Shown in pieces: positions 11,141-21,794 of a stretch of DNA of 64,000 nucleotides; position 1 is the first letter of the stretch, and every line of letters begins with the position of its first letter. The notes below the pieces were generated by a model. The model worked only from the letters and a program-made list of their open reading frames with translations, did no database searches and was not told where the DNA came from. Source of the DNA: Batrachochytrium dendrobatidis JAM81. Lineage: Eukaryota > Chytridiomycota > Chytridiomycetes > Rhizophydiales. Where the stretch lies: positions 749,302-813,301 of the forward strand of contig NW_006281106.1 of the NCBI RefSeq assembly GCF_000203795.2, read 5' to 3'. A program made the position numbers and the translations under genes.

Positions 11141-12415
11141 ATGATATCCCATCTATTGCTGATAGTACTGGCAATACTGACCATACTTCCGTTTCATCAT
11201 GTCACAGATCCCTTTCAGAAGTCAGGCAAGAGACTCATTGTCTACCACACCAACTGGGCCATGTATGACCGCAAGTTCAACGTTCGAGATATTCCCATCT
11301 ATTACTACTCTGACATCAACTATGCTTTTGTCAGTCTAACCATGAACGACCAGGGATTCTATGTTCCTTCTCTTTCTGATTCCTGGTCTGACACTGACAA
11401 ACGATTCACTGTTGCTGACGAGTCTGTGCCTCCTCTGGATCCTCCTGACAATGGTCAGCCTTGCAAGCCTGGTCAGTACTATGGCAACTTTGGTCAGTTT
11501 CGCAATCTCAAGACGATCAATCCTGCCTTCAGTCTAGGCTTCTCCATTGGTGGCTGGACGTTGAGTAAGCATTTTTCAACTGCTGTTCGAACTCCTGAAA
11601 CGAGACAGGCCTTTGTGCAAGGCATCCTTGATCTACTGAACCAGTTTCCACAGTTGTTTGATCGGGTAGACATTGATTGGGAGCATGTGTCTCCTGCTGG
11701 GGAGAACTATGGAGACGAAGGCAACACTACTCATCCAAAAGATGGTGAACACTATGGCTTGTTTCTGCAACTGTTGCGATCTACTCTGGACTCCATCAAC
11801 CATCTACGTCATGTTGGTATCACTGCTTGCATTACTGGCGATCCCAATAGGATTTCGGCTCTTCCTTTGGCCATCATGGCCCAGACTCTCACCAGCATCA
11901 ATGTCATGACATACGACTATGCCTCGTCTAGCTGGGGTCCTGTTGCTGCGGGCCATCATACAAATCTATTCAGCACACCTTATGCTCCACTGTCTATCCA
12001 CAACATTGTCGAGGCTCTTCTTGCTCGTGGTGTTCCCGCCAACAAAATCGTTATCGGCGCCGCCTTTTATTCTCGTGGCTTCGCCAATACTGATGGACTC
12101 TCTCGTCCATCGTCTGGAACGGTACCCGATCAGTCCTGGGAGGCTGGTCTTTGTGATTACTTGTCTTTGCCACGTCAAGGTGCCGTGGAGCATTGGGATG
12201 ACCAAGCCCGTGCAACTTACTCGTATGATCCCGTCAAAAAAATTCTCAATTCCTACGACTCGGTCCAAAGTGTGACGGAAAAATGCAAGTATGTATGGGA
12301 TAGAGGTCTGCAGGGTATTATTGTCTGGGAAAGTTCTGGCGATTTCAATGTTAGTCATCCAAGAAGTCTGTCAACTGCCTTGTACCATGGTCTTACTCGC
12401 GATCCTCGTCAGTAA
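11141..12415 (+). CDS. GH18 chitinase, secreted
   Basis: This is a glycoside hydrolase family 18 enzyme of 424 residues in one exon. The hydrophobic N-terminus MISHLLLIVLAILTILPF is a signal peptide or anchor. The barrel begins with KRLIVYHTNWAMYDRKF. A SIGGWTLS strand precedes the catalytic DxxDxDxE motif, here FDRVDIDWE near residues 173-181, so the catalytic Glu is present. Later strands include NVMTYDYASSSWG (YD-type motif), ANKIVIGAAFYSRGF and a C-terminal YVWDRGLQGIIVWESSGD. Trp and Asp at these positions are normal for active GH18 chitinases. Its 3' end faces the 3' end of the chitin synthase gene 234 bp away. A joint role in wall remodelling is plausible but inferred. Confidence 0.9.
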   Translation: MISHLLLIVLAILTILPFHHVTDPFQKSGKRLIVYHTNWAMYDRKFNVRDIPIYYYSDINYAFVSLTMNDQGFYVPSLSDSWSDTDKRFTVADESVPPLDPPDNGQPCKPGQYYGNFGQFRNLKTINPAFSLGFSIGGWTLSKHFSTAVRTPETRQAFVQGILDLLNQFPQLFDRVDIDWEHVSPAGENYGDEGNTTHPKDGEHYGLFLQLLRSTLDSINHLRHVGITACITGDPNRISALPLAIMAQTLTSINVMTYDYASSSWGPVAAGHHTNLFSTPYAPLSIHNIVEALLARGVPANKIVIGAAFYSRGFANTDGLSRPSSGTVPDQSWEAGLCDYLSLPRQGAVEHWDDQARATYSYDPVKKILNSYDSVQSVTEKCKYVWDRGLQGIIVWESSGDFNVSHPRSLSTALYHGLTRDPRQ

Positions 12416-12649
12416 ATCCATCAATGTCTTGTTCTATCCCCTTGTCAAGTCTCATGTCACTCATGTCTGTCTATCCCTTGATGCAATTCATTATGACGAT
12501 TTGTATTTTTATTTTCAAAATAAAAACTCCAGATTAAAACATCACAGATTCCAATCTGTGATGACTTGTACCAAAATCAGTTTAAACTGATCTATTAAAA
12601 AAAAGTAAAAGCATGTTGAAAAAGTGCTCGATTTGAATATCAAACGACA

Positions 12650-15600
12650 CTATAGCTCGCCACGAAGTACACCATCAATGCATCGATGGATATACTCTTT
12701 TTCGCTGCTCAGATCATGTCCAAAGAATTGTGACAACTGTTCGCGTACACTTTTCTTGGTGACCTTCATCAAATCCGTTGTGGCTAAAATATGTCGCACC
12801 TCACGAAGAATCTCTTCATCATTAGGAAACGACGTATTGTCTCTACGAGGTTGTGCTACCAATTCAGGCATGGGGCCTAAATTCGCACCTGCATGGGCCA
12901 TGGGTCCCATATTATTTGCATACTGAGAAAGCTGCTGTTGAGGCGGTGGAACAAATGGCATATTGACAGCTGGATAAATATGTCTATTCATGCCACCATT
13001 GCTACCGCCATAAGCTGATCCCGCATATGATGGTGCATTCGACATACCATAATTGGACTCGGCATACCCTGGTGCTGGTCCAGATTTATAGGTATATCCA
13101 GAATGATAGGATGTCACGCTTCGCGTTTCGTCCTTGTCACTAACGCTAGCCTTTCGCTGTGCTTCATATTCTGACCACTTCATCAACGGAATAGAGTTAG
13201 GATCATACTCTTCAACTATCGCAACATGCTTGACATCACCCTCGGCTTCAGCGGCTTTACGCGTATTACCCCAGCTGAAATCATCAAAATGCCAGAATGA
13301 GTAGATTGGAATGTAGAGTGAAAACAGCGGAATCGCCAGCAGATAAATCACCATCCATCCAATGTGCTGCCATTCAGTACGGAACAAGAAAATAATGACC
13401 TGAAAACCATACACACACGCAATCATAATGATCGAGATAATGGGAAAGTTGGTTGTGGGGTCTGTAACAGACGCATAGATAAGATAGGCAATGTAGATCA
13501 AAGCAGAAGGCTGAATGAATGTTGCAATCAGATCAATAAAGACAACAAATCGCATTGAAAGACAACAGAAGCCACACAGCTCCTTAAGCTGCAACAGCTC
13601 AAGTAGGTTATGTACAGTAGAATTAATCCAACGACGACGCTGAGAAAGCAGTACGGGCCATTTCTCGGGTGCGTAGGTTTGGCACTTGGCATCAGATGTA
13701 AATGTCGTTTTCATGTGAGGAAAGTGCTTCATAATCAAAGTGGTTAGGTATCGATCTTCACCGAGATGCAGCAGATTTTTCAAATGAAGTGTATCCACTT
13801 GGTTCTCAGAGTAGTTGGAGATGACACCGGGAGCAATGAGAACAGGTATATTCTTCACAGGCGTGCGAATTCGGTACATGCAGAAACATCCAGGTAAGCA
13901 GGTAACGGAGCCAAACAGAGACTCGAAGGCTTTGGACAAATGATGAGAAATAAAATATTCGTACACCTGAATCATACTGGTAAAACTCTTTCGCTCGTTT
14001 GCAATCGTAGTCTCACCACATGTGCCTGAAATGCGAGCATCTCGCGTCATGTGAGAAACCAACATATTCAGCGAGTCTTGGTGCACTTGGGTATCAGCAT
14101 CCACCATGAACACGTATTCATAGAACGATGGGTCCACACCAATCACATCTTTCATCTGATGATACAGTTCAATTTCAAGAGGCGACATGCTTTGGTTGAA
14201 ATGCACACGAGACAGGAATTGCATCAAAACCATCTGAGAATCACGCTTGCCTCGATTACCAGGTTTACCACGCTCAGATGGTTTACCAACCTTGACAACA
14301 ACAATAAAAGGAACAACATGACCATTGATTTCATACAGACCAGCATAAACCTTGCCATAGTTCAACTGCGCGTTGCCCTCACCAAGAGAATGGAATGGCA
14401 TAGCTGGAGGATCGTGCGAGGGATCGACTCCAAGAATGTCCAGTACGATACGAGGAGTAGGTCGATCATTTCCAGAGCCAATGATCATACCATCGCAAAC
14501 AATAAACAGCAGTTTGTGCTTGTCATCATATCGAAGATTGGAAAGCGAGTCAATTGTACGGTGAAGAGATACCTCACCCTCGGTATAACATGGCACCTGA
14601 CAAATAACAAACTTGTCGTGATCTTCAGGCTGGCGTTTGGTCGAAAATTGTAGGGCGGCCAAGAACTTGAAGCCAATGATTAGCATAAGCACAGCTGATG
14701 CGACAAGTAGAATATAATTGGGAACAATGCACTTGATATCATTGCGATGATCTACTCTGCCGGCATAAAACAGGCCATTCAAACACTCCATCACATTGTT
14801 GAACTGGGTAGCATCGTTTTTCCGGAGATATTCAAACAGTCCCGTCACGTCGTTATTAGGGCTGTTCGAACTGGCATCTGATACATTCTTGAAGTATGAG
14901 CCCAGAAAATAGCTGTTGAGTTGAGATGGATTCAGTGCAAGATTATAAAAGGGAGTTACTTCGTAAACTTTGTCATATATTGTGAGGAAGCGACGGCTGG
15001 TCGCTAGCGCACCTTCAATCGTGGATTTATCCCAAACAACATCTCCTTTGCGATACGGTTTCAGCGCAGACATATAGTCCTTGTTGGTATGTGGCCACCA
15101 CTTGGAGCCATTGGGTATAGGGTCTTTAAGAGAAAATCCACCGGGTTTGATAAAGTTGGGACACCAAGTAGGCCAGGCTGCATTGTCATCGCGAGGAAAC
15201 ATAATCGACACCTCATGGCCAAGCACTTGTGATTCCCAGTACTTGTTCGAAGCACTGGACATATCCATATAATTTGAAACGTGATTTGTCACAATGCCAG
15301 GAATAAAATAATAGGAACCATACATGTATACACCAGCTCTGGAACCAAATGTATACAGTCCACTGATTTCACCGGGAGAAAGTACCGCCTGTTTTGGGCA
15401 CAAGGCAAATCCAAGACCTATGATGAAAAATAGAATAAGTGCGTTCATAAAGAAAATGATGATGCACAAGGCAACTTTTTCACGCCATGCCATCTGACGG
15501 TCCTTGGTTTTCATTCCACAGAGCGATAAACACGGAGGTAGCCAGCAGAATGTAGTAGCCCAAGTAAAGGTAAGCCAGCAGCATCGGAGACGAGTTCTGG

Positions 15601-18600
15601 GTTTGATTTGTGGTGGAGGTTGAGAGGGTTTTTTGTTTTTTAGATTGCCAAGTTCAATATCATTGACTCCACGAGTAGTGGAACCAGGCGATACTTTTCC
15701 TTCTTTACCGACTGCAGCACCAGCACCAGCTTCATATTCAAATTCAGAGTCAAAATGACTAGCAGCATCACTCTCACTCCGAAGTGATAGATCATCCTGT
15801 GAGATTGAGCTGCCAATCTTATGAAACGATTCGGTAAACATGCTTTCTACAGACGGGCTTAAGCGACCGCTGGTTTCTTCCATAGGAGTTGTAGTGCCAC
15901 TGATGTTGGATGCAGATCCATGACCAACATGATGTTTGGATACGACTCCAGTTTTTGATCCACCGCGAGCCTGATCCTGCGTCTCTTTTGCCTTTAATTT
16001 ATCCTCGAGAGATTTCCATGCAGATTCACCAAGAAAAATGCTGGAAGAACCGATAATTGCATCGTTTTGGGACCAGTTACGGTAGCGATAGAGAGATTCA
16101 CACGCAGCCTTTGGCTCGCGTTCCCACAAGGACACGACAGATTTATAACGAGTAATAAAATCGGCATGGGGTTGAATGGAGGTGTAAATTACAGCAGGGT
16201 TACAAGAAAGTTCAGTCAAATGGAATCCAGTAATCTGTCGCTCCAATACCATTCTGTCCGGTTTACCACCAGACGACGCATTGGCCGTCTTGAGATGGAA
16301 AATGTACCAAGTTTGAGATTCACTGATGGCATCAATAAACTGGTTAAACGATGAGCGCAACTATAGTTTGAATAAAATAGTCGTGGTCAGAATAGTATCA
16401 TACGACAATCACTGTATCAAAACATATCTACCTCATGACCAACAGTGGCCGTGGCGTCTAGCGACTCGTTCTCATCATCAATAGTCTTGGTTGTCTTGCG
16501 GCGTAAAGGAGCACGGCCTTTGTTGTTTGCAGAAATAACTGTACTGCCATCAGAAGCCAAGGTTCTAGTACTAATTTGCTTGTTTGAAAAAATGGTTCTT
16601 AAAAATACATTAGTGGTGCCAGGTTGTTCTGGATTGCCACGAATTAAAGTAACAAACTCGGATTGTAAAATGTCATTGTCAGATTGACCAAACCCACGAA
16701 CATCATATTCCACAACACCTCCATAATGGCGCACGCCAAATGAAAATGCAAGTTTTTTGGAGCTACTTGAAATCAGACAGCTCGAGTCTTGATTGGATTC
16801 GTAGATTTTGGCAGTCATCTCTTCATCAGATCGATTTCTTGCAGTGTAATGATCAATCAAGGGAATAATTCCAGTACGAGCTCCAACCAGCAACGTCAAA
16901 ATGGAACGATCAAAGGGGGACGTTTCGGGAAAAGGGATGCTTTGAGCCATAAAAGTGGTTTTAGGAATTTCAAAAAAATCGTTCATGGCATGTCCAATCA
17001 GCTGCTCGTTTGTATAATTAACTAAGAGCCTGTGAAAGTCATTGCTTGAAGTATCAGTACCAGCCATACCGGGTGATTCCAGTATGGACACAAAGTTGGC
17101 CCATTCAGATTCGGGCTGACATAAACGAAGATTAATTTGTTCAAAAATCCAATCGAATGCGACTGCGTACAAAGAGCGGGCAAAACAATCTCGTTGATGT
17201 GCAGCGCCAGCAGCATTAAGAAGTTCAGACACAACCTCGGTGCCGATATGGCGAGATCGAGTTGTGAGTAGAGTCTGCAAAGCCAACGAAGGGACACCTA
17301 GCATATTTGCCACAAGCTGTAATTGTGGATAATTGCATACCGTACATACACCACCCTCTTTTACTGAATCTGAAAAAGTCAAGTTGCCAAGGTGCAGAAT
17401 AGCAGCAAGAAGCTGCCACAATTGGACCTGTTGACGACGGCCCACACCAAGGGTTTTAAGGTTCTCGCGAATCTCATCAAGCATTGCAGCACCCTTTCCT
17501 TGTGCATAGCTAGCAGTGCGCATCTTGGAGAGATTTAGGAATCTAAAATGAGCAGCATCAGATAAATGCCATTGAACACGTTCTTCATGGGTAGCACCTT
17601 CCAAGAGATAGTAAAAGATGTGAAAGCAGTAACCACCATCTTGGGCACCCGAGACACGAGATTTTTCAAGGAGTGATTCAATGAGTTTTAAACCAACCAT
17701 ACGGCCAGAAGAATCAAACTGTAATTCGCTGTAGCGAGTAACGCACGATGCATTTGTATTTGTAGGAGTAGTTGCATTTCCAAAGGCAGATAAAACAGTG
17801 TCGACTTTGAGAATACTGGATTGAGTTTTTGTTTTTTTCTTTGAAGATTTGCTGAGATCACATAAGCTACGCATAAGCATTCGTTGAGATTCTGATTTTC
17901 CCGAAGCAGACTCACCACTGGAAAAGATTAATAACAGAGAATAGCGAAACGGGTATCAAGGCATTAAACCAAGCCCATGGATTTGAGGTTGTGCATAAAC
18001 GATGGTCCGAGATACACGCATCATCAATGTTTGGAATATCACGAGTGCATAAGGGGAAAGTGGCGTAAATGAGTCGAGGTAAATTTCAAGATGGATAAAT
18101 GGTTACAAACACGGCAGAAAGAGTAAGTTAGCAATTACAAGAATAAACAAAACAGGACTCGAACCATTGCGACTGTATTCGCGTAAATGAAATACCAAAA
18201 CAGGAACGTAAACCGCATAGCAGTTTTGTAATAATTTACTGGATATTGTTTTTGGACTCTTTTGGTTGGCTGGGATTTCTCTTGGTAATTGGCATAAAGT
18301 TGTATTTCTGAGATGTTTTCTTGAATTAGAGTATACATGCATTTATGATTCAGAACACAACAGTGGAGTTTGAAAACAGTCCAACCCAATACATGAATCT
18401 GATGATCGTACAGTGTATACCAAAAGTAAAAGAGATCATTTTCAACACAAACTATAGTTTGTGTGCATCATATGATGGACAGTGTGTTTTGAAGAATTGA
18501 GAATACCAGTTTGGAAAGCGCAATGCTCAAGTATTGCGCTTTCCAAAGCAAAGCAATGATCCATTTTACGTGAATGCGATAGTAAGCAGAGAGCAAGCCA

Positions 18601-19274
18601 TGGCTCTACTAACTCTTTCAATACTATCAACAACAGGCTTACTGCACAACACACTTCAAGTCAGGCTTGATAAAGCCTCTCAAGCCAACATCACCCGTGG
18701 CTGTGTGACCAATGAGCTCAAGCTCAAAGCATGGCCAGATATGCAAATGGGCGTTGAAAATAGGATAATAAAGCAATTGATAAATGGTTGAGGGGTTTGA
18801 AAGATGCATTACAGTATCATATCAACAGAAGATATAGATAGGATTCCAGTAGACTTACAGCAAGACTATGGCCTGGTCCACACTCGAGCGTAGCATGTGC
18901 TGATAAGCAGATGCAGCAATGCCAAAGACATGTGGAGCCTGACTAGTGATTTTGGAATGAGGATGAGCAGATGGAGCAAGAGTAGTCTTGTATACATCAG
19001 CATACTCCTTTGAAGCAGCATCAGTATTTGATGCCAATGAGCGAGCAGGACGAACAGCAACCAATGCACGGTTGCCTATACGAGTATACATGAGGTCTTT
19101 GGACAGTCTTTGCGACAAGCAGATGGCAACATCGGCAGTAGTCAATGTTTGAATGGGTTGAGTGTCAGTCTGCTTGTTCCTGTAAGGAAGCAGCAAGGAC
19201 AGATCGTCAACTGAATCGAGTGGTTCCAGCCCAGTATCAACAGCATATATATTGGCACGACCAGGACGAACCAT
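12650..19274 (-). CDS. Chitin synthase with N-terminal myosin motor (class V/VII)
   Basis: Three exons, complement(18859..19274, 16432..17917, 12650..16360), give 1870 residues with consistent phases. Residues ~1-630 are a divergent myosin head whose P-loop GESASGKSE is created across intron 1; LLEGATHEERVQW and LAAILHLGNLTF are head motifs. A cytochrome-b5-like segment follows at ~640-720. Transmembrane helices lie near residues 900-955 (VALCIIIFFMNALILFF). The GT2 catalytic domain has FMVDADTQV, GEDRYLT and the product-binding SQRRRWINS. More helices follow, then a C-terminal DEK_C-type domain (EEILREVRHILATTD). This makes cell-wall chitin at the plasma membrane. Start: MVRPGRANIYAVD at 19274 is preferred over an upstream in-frame Met because it lies next to the conserved head start. 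Intron 1 is 941 bp and holds a MITE. Confidence 0.92.
18177..18575 (+). repeat. Subfamily-B MITE-like element inside intron 1 of the chitin synthase gene
   Basis: This 399-bp element lies wholly within the long intron 17918-18858. The left end reads ATTCGCGTAAATGAAAT and the right end CCATTTTACGTGAAT, which together form an inverted repeat. The interior has 'acacaacagtggagttt' and 'gatgatcgtacagtgtatacc', shared with the copy near 26460. It also holds an 18-bp perfect palindrome, cacaaactatagtttgtg, at 18446-18463. Confidence 0.75.
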
Positions 19275-19406
19275 GATGATTAATAGACAAGAAATTAGTT
19301 TGGAATTTGTAAACTTGCAGTGGATTGCTTTGCTATTAAAGTTCACCCGAGTTGCCCGCCAGCAGCGCATCAAGTCAATACTTCAAGTTAGTTGTTAGTA
19401 GATCGA
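19275..19406. promoter_or_regulatory. Compact bidirectional promoter, chitin synthase / BRAP
   Basis: Only 132 bp separate the divergent start codons of the chitin synthase (minus) and the BRAP-type gene (plus). Both promoters must therefore overlap here, or extend into the 5' coding regions. No specific factor site is recognised. Confidence 0.55.
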
Positions 19407-21623
19407 ATGCATTTGTACAGTCTGCAACTCAATCTAAATCTGAATCTGGATCGTTCTATTGCTCACTCTCGCTCTAAACTGTGCATTTTCGACTCGACTA
19501 CACTCGTTACTCTTACGACTCGTTCGTATCTGCCATTCACACCTCCTAGTCTGGACTCGCCATTGCATTCATTCCCTTGTCCTTCAGTACTCATTCAAGA
19601 CTCTCGTATAACTCATAAGACTGGCTCGTCAGACTGGAGATTAGGCCCAATAGCTGTATTTTGGTACGATTTTATTACTGTCGATATGGATCCTGACTTG
19701 GACCAGTCTGCAGACCTTGGTGTTGACCTTGGTGTTGATAATCCATCGTCTGATGTTCCTCTGCAGCAATCACATTCTGTCTTGTCGGATACTGCAGACC
19801 ATTCTCAGCACAGAGTGCTGACAAGCGGAGTGTTTGTGCCTGTTGCTTCTCCATCAGAAGGTGCGAGTCTGGGTGTGTTGCATCTGTACAAGGACAAGAA
19901 CGATGTTATGCAATATCTACAACTCGATCCTCCATCTGCTGAATCTGCAAGTCAAGTCTCTCCCTCTGATGACCAATTCAATCAACTGCTGCATGTCTTG
20001 GGTTCCATTGTTGCTGTTCTTGCTGTTCCGCCTCATATCATTCCTCAAGAGTTTCTTAAACTCATGGGTGCTTGTCGTAAATCCATGTCACATTTGCGCA
20101 TTATTAAAGATTCTGTTCCAAACAGGTTTATTATGCTTCTCAAGTTTCGTTCTGCAAGAGCTGCATACCGTTTTTATGACAACTTCAATGGCAGATCTTT
20201 CAATTCATTCGAACCTGAAATCTGTCATGTCGTATTCATCAAATCTGTCGAATTCGATTCTCCTGACATTCCAAAATATGCTTTCTCGCCTGCTTCGCCA
20301 GATCCTGCTTTATTACTCAATTCAGAATCTTGTACTCTACCCAACACCATAACAAATTCACAATCCATTCAAAACAATCTGTCACCATTGCTCTCCGATC
20401 CTCAAAAATCATCTTCCTTGTTAGAATTGCCCACTTGTCCCGTGTGTCTAGATCGCATGGATTCCTCTGTCACTGGTCTTTTAACTATTGTCTGTCATCA
20501 TACTTTTCATTGCAGTTGTATCATGAAATGGGGTGATTCCACCTGTCCTGTTTGTCGTTACTCTTCTACAAAAGAATCAGACTCTCTTCATCCGTCTTCC
20601 TCCCCATTGAACGAGTGTTCCGATTGTGCATCTACAGAAAACCTTTGGATTTGTCTAATCTGTGGCAGTATTGGTTGTGGTCGATACTTTCAAGGTCACG
20701 CATTCAAACACTATCAAGAAACAGGCCATGTCTATGCACTGGAATTGGAAACACAACGTGTATGGGATTATGCTGGCGATGGATACGTGCATCGGTTAAT
20801 TCAAAACAGAACTGATGGAAAACTGGTCGAATTGCCTGCACCTTCTAGCTCGCTGCATTCTTCCATCAATGGTCTTACTCCTCATTCCAACGTGTTGGGT
20901 CCTGTCTCGGCTTCCCCTTACTTTGCTGCCGATGGAAGTGTTCCTAGTTCAAGCGCAGGCTATATCTCTCATGTACTTGGCAGACGAGCAATGGGTCTAG
21001 ATACTCTCGATCCACACTCCATCATTACTGTCCAGGATGCTGCTATTGCAGAAAAAGTAGATGCACTGGGTCTAGAGTACTCGCATATGCTACAGTCTCA
21101 GCTTGATACGCAGCGTAAATGGTTTGAACGACAACTTACCAAAATTGAAAATGCAAGTGTAGAGCATATCTCTTTTCTTGACCAAAATCTAGATACACTG
21201 CGCGAAGCATATCGACAGACATGTGCAGAGAGGGATTCGCTTTTGAGTGTAGTCAATCAGCATGTACGTGAAAAAAAGCAAACGGATCGCAAAATGGAAC
21301 AGCTATGTGATAGGCTAGGTGCGCTAGAGCGAGATACGCGCGAGGAACAGGCATTGAATTCCGGCTTGCAGGATAATCTAGTCAAGCTAAGAGCAGATTT
21401 GGAAGCAAGTCTGCATGCTGGTTGTAAAAAAGATGCATTGATATCAGAATTGCAGGAACAAGTCAGAGATGTAATGTTTTATGTGGAAACACTACAAAAG
21501 GTTGACAGTGGACCCTTGGCAGACGAATTGAAACATGCAACGGTTGTGGGTGTTGCCGACGCTCCCATACCTTCTGGCTCAAACTCATCTATACACAGAA
21601 GGCAAAAGGGTAAAAGAAAATAA
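19407..21623 (+). CDS. BRCA1-associated-protein-type RING/UBP-zinc-finger E3 ligase (BRAP/Etp1)
   Basis: One exon of 738 residues from the ATG at 19407. The domain order is that of BRAP/IMP and yeast Etp1. An RRM-like BRAP2 domain holds LRIIKDSVPNRFIMLLKFRS and the FNGRSFNSFEPEICHVVFI stretch. The RING finger near residue 340 has CPVCLDRMDSSV, HHTFHCSCIMKW and CPVCR. The UBP-type zinc finger at ~400-470 has CSDCASTENLWICLICG, GCGRYFQGHAFKHYQETGH and WDYAGDGYVHRL. A coiled coil at ~550-700 ends in a basic tail. Human BRAP restrains Ras-MAPK signalling, and Etp1 acts in ethanol tolerance. The ATG at 19407 is chosen because MHLYSLQLNLNLN matches the family's usual N-terminal strand; a later in-frame ATG near 19686 is an alternative. 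Confidence 0.9.
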   Translation: MHLYSLQLNLNLNLDRSIAHSRSKLCIFDSTTLVTLTTRSYLPFTPPSLDSPLHSFPCPSVLIQDSRITHKTGSSDWRLGPIAVFWYDFITVDMDPDLDQSADLGVDLGVDNPSSDVPLQQSHSVLSDTADHSQHRVLTSGVFVPVASPSEGASLGVLHLYKDKNDVMQYLQLDPPSAESASQVSPSDDQFNQLLHVLGSIVAVLAVPPHIIPQEFLKLMGACRKSMSHLRIIKDSVPNRFIMLLKFRSARAAYRFYDNFNGRSFNSFEPEICHVVFIKSVEFDSPDIPKYAFSPASPDPALLLNSESCTLPNTITNSQSIQNNLSPLLSDPQKSSSLLELPTCPVCLDRMDSSVTGLLTIVCHHTFHCSCIMKWGDSTCPVCRYSSTKESDSLHPSSSPLNECSDCASTENLWICLICGSIGCGRYFQGHAFKHYQETGHVYALELETQRVWDYAGDGYVHRLIQNRTDGKLVELPAPSSSLHSSINGLTPHSNVLGPVSASPYFAADGSVPSSSAGYISHVLGRRAMGLDTLDPHSIITVQDAAIAEKVDALGLEYSHMLQSQLDTQRKWFERQLTKIENASVEHISFLDQNLDTLREAYRQTCAERDSLLSVVNQHVREKKQTDRKMEQLCDRLGALERDTREEQALNSGLQDNLVKLRADLEASLHAGCKKDALISELQEQVRDVMFYVETLQKVDSGPLADELKHATVVGVADAPIPSGSNSSIHRRQKGKRK

Positions 21624-21794
21624 ATAGCCAACTCTATAGAGCATACCCATCCTTTTAAATCTGGACAGAATAAATTGTATTGCCTACCCCAACTTTATCA
21701 ATAATCAACTAGTTAAAATAGACAGAATTCATTTAAAAGTATTCAACTGTATGGCCTGACACATTGAGGGCTGTTTTAATCCATGTTTGAATCA

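Noticed and set aside
14051..14653. 200-residue plus-strand open frame
   Set aside because: It lies antisense within the catalytic domain of the chitin synthase and has no family features.
16361..16372. A 'ctatagtttg' sequence at an intron acceptor of the chitin synthase gene, resembling the repeat palindrome
   Set aside because: The intron is only 71 bp and has no other block of the repeat, so this is probably chance.
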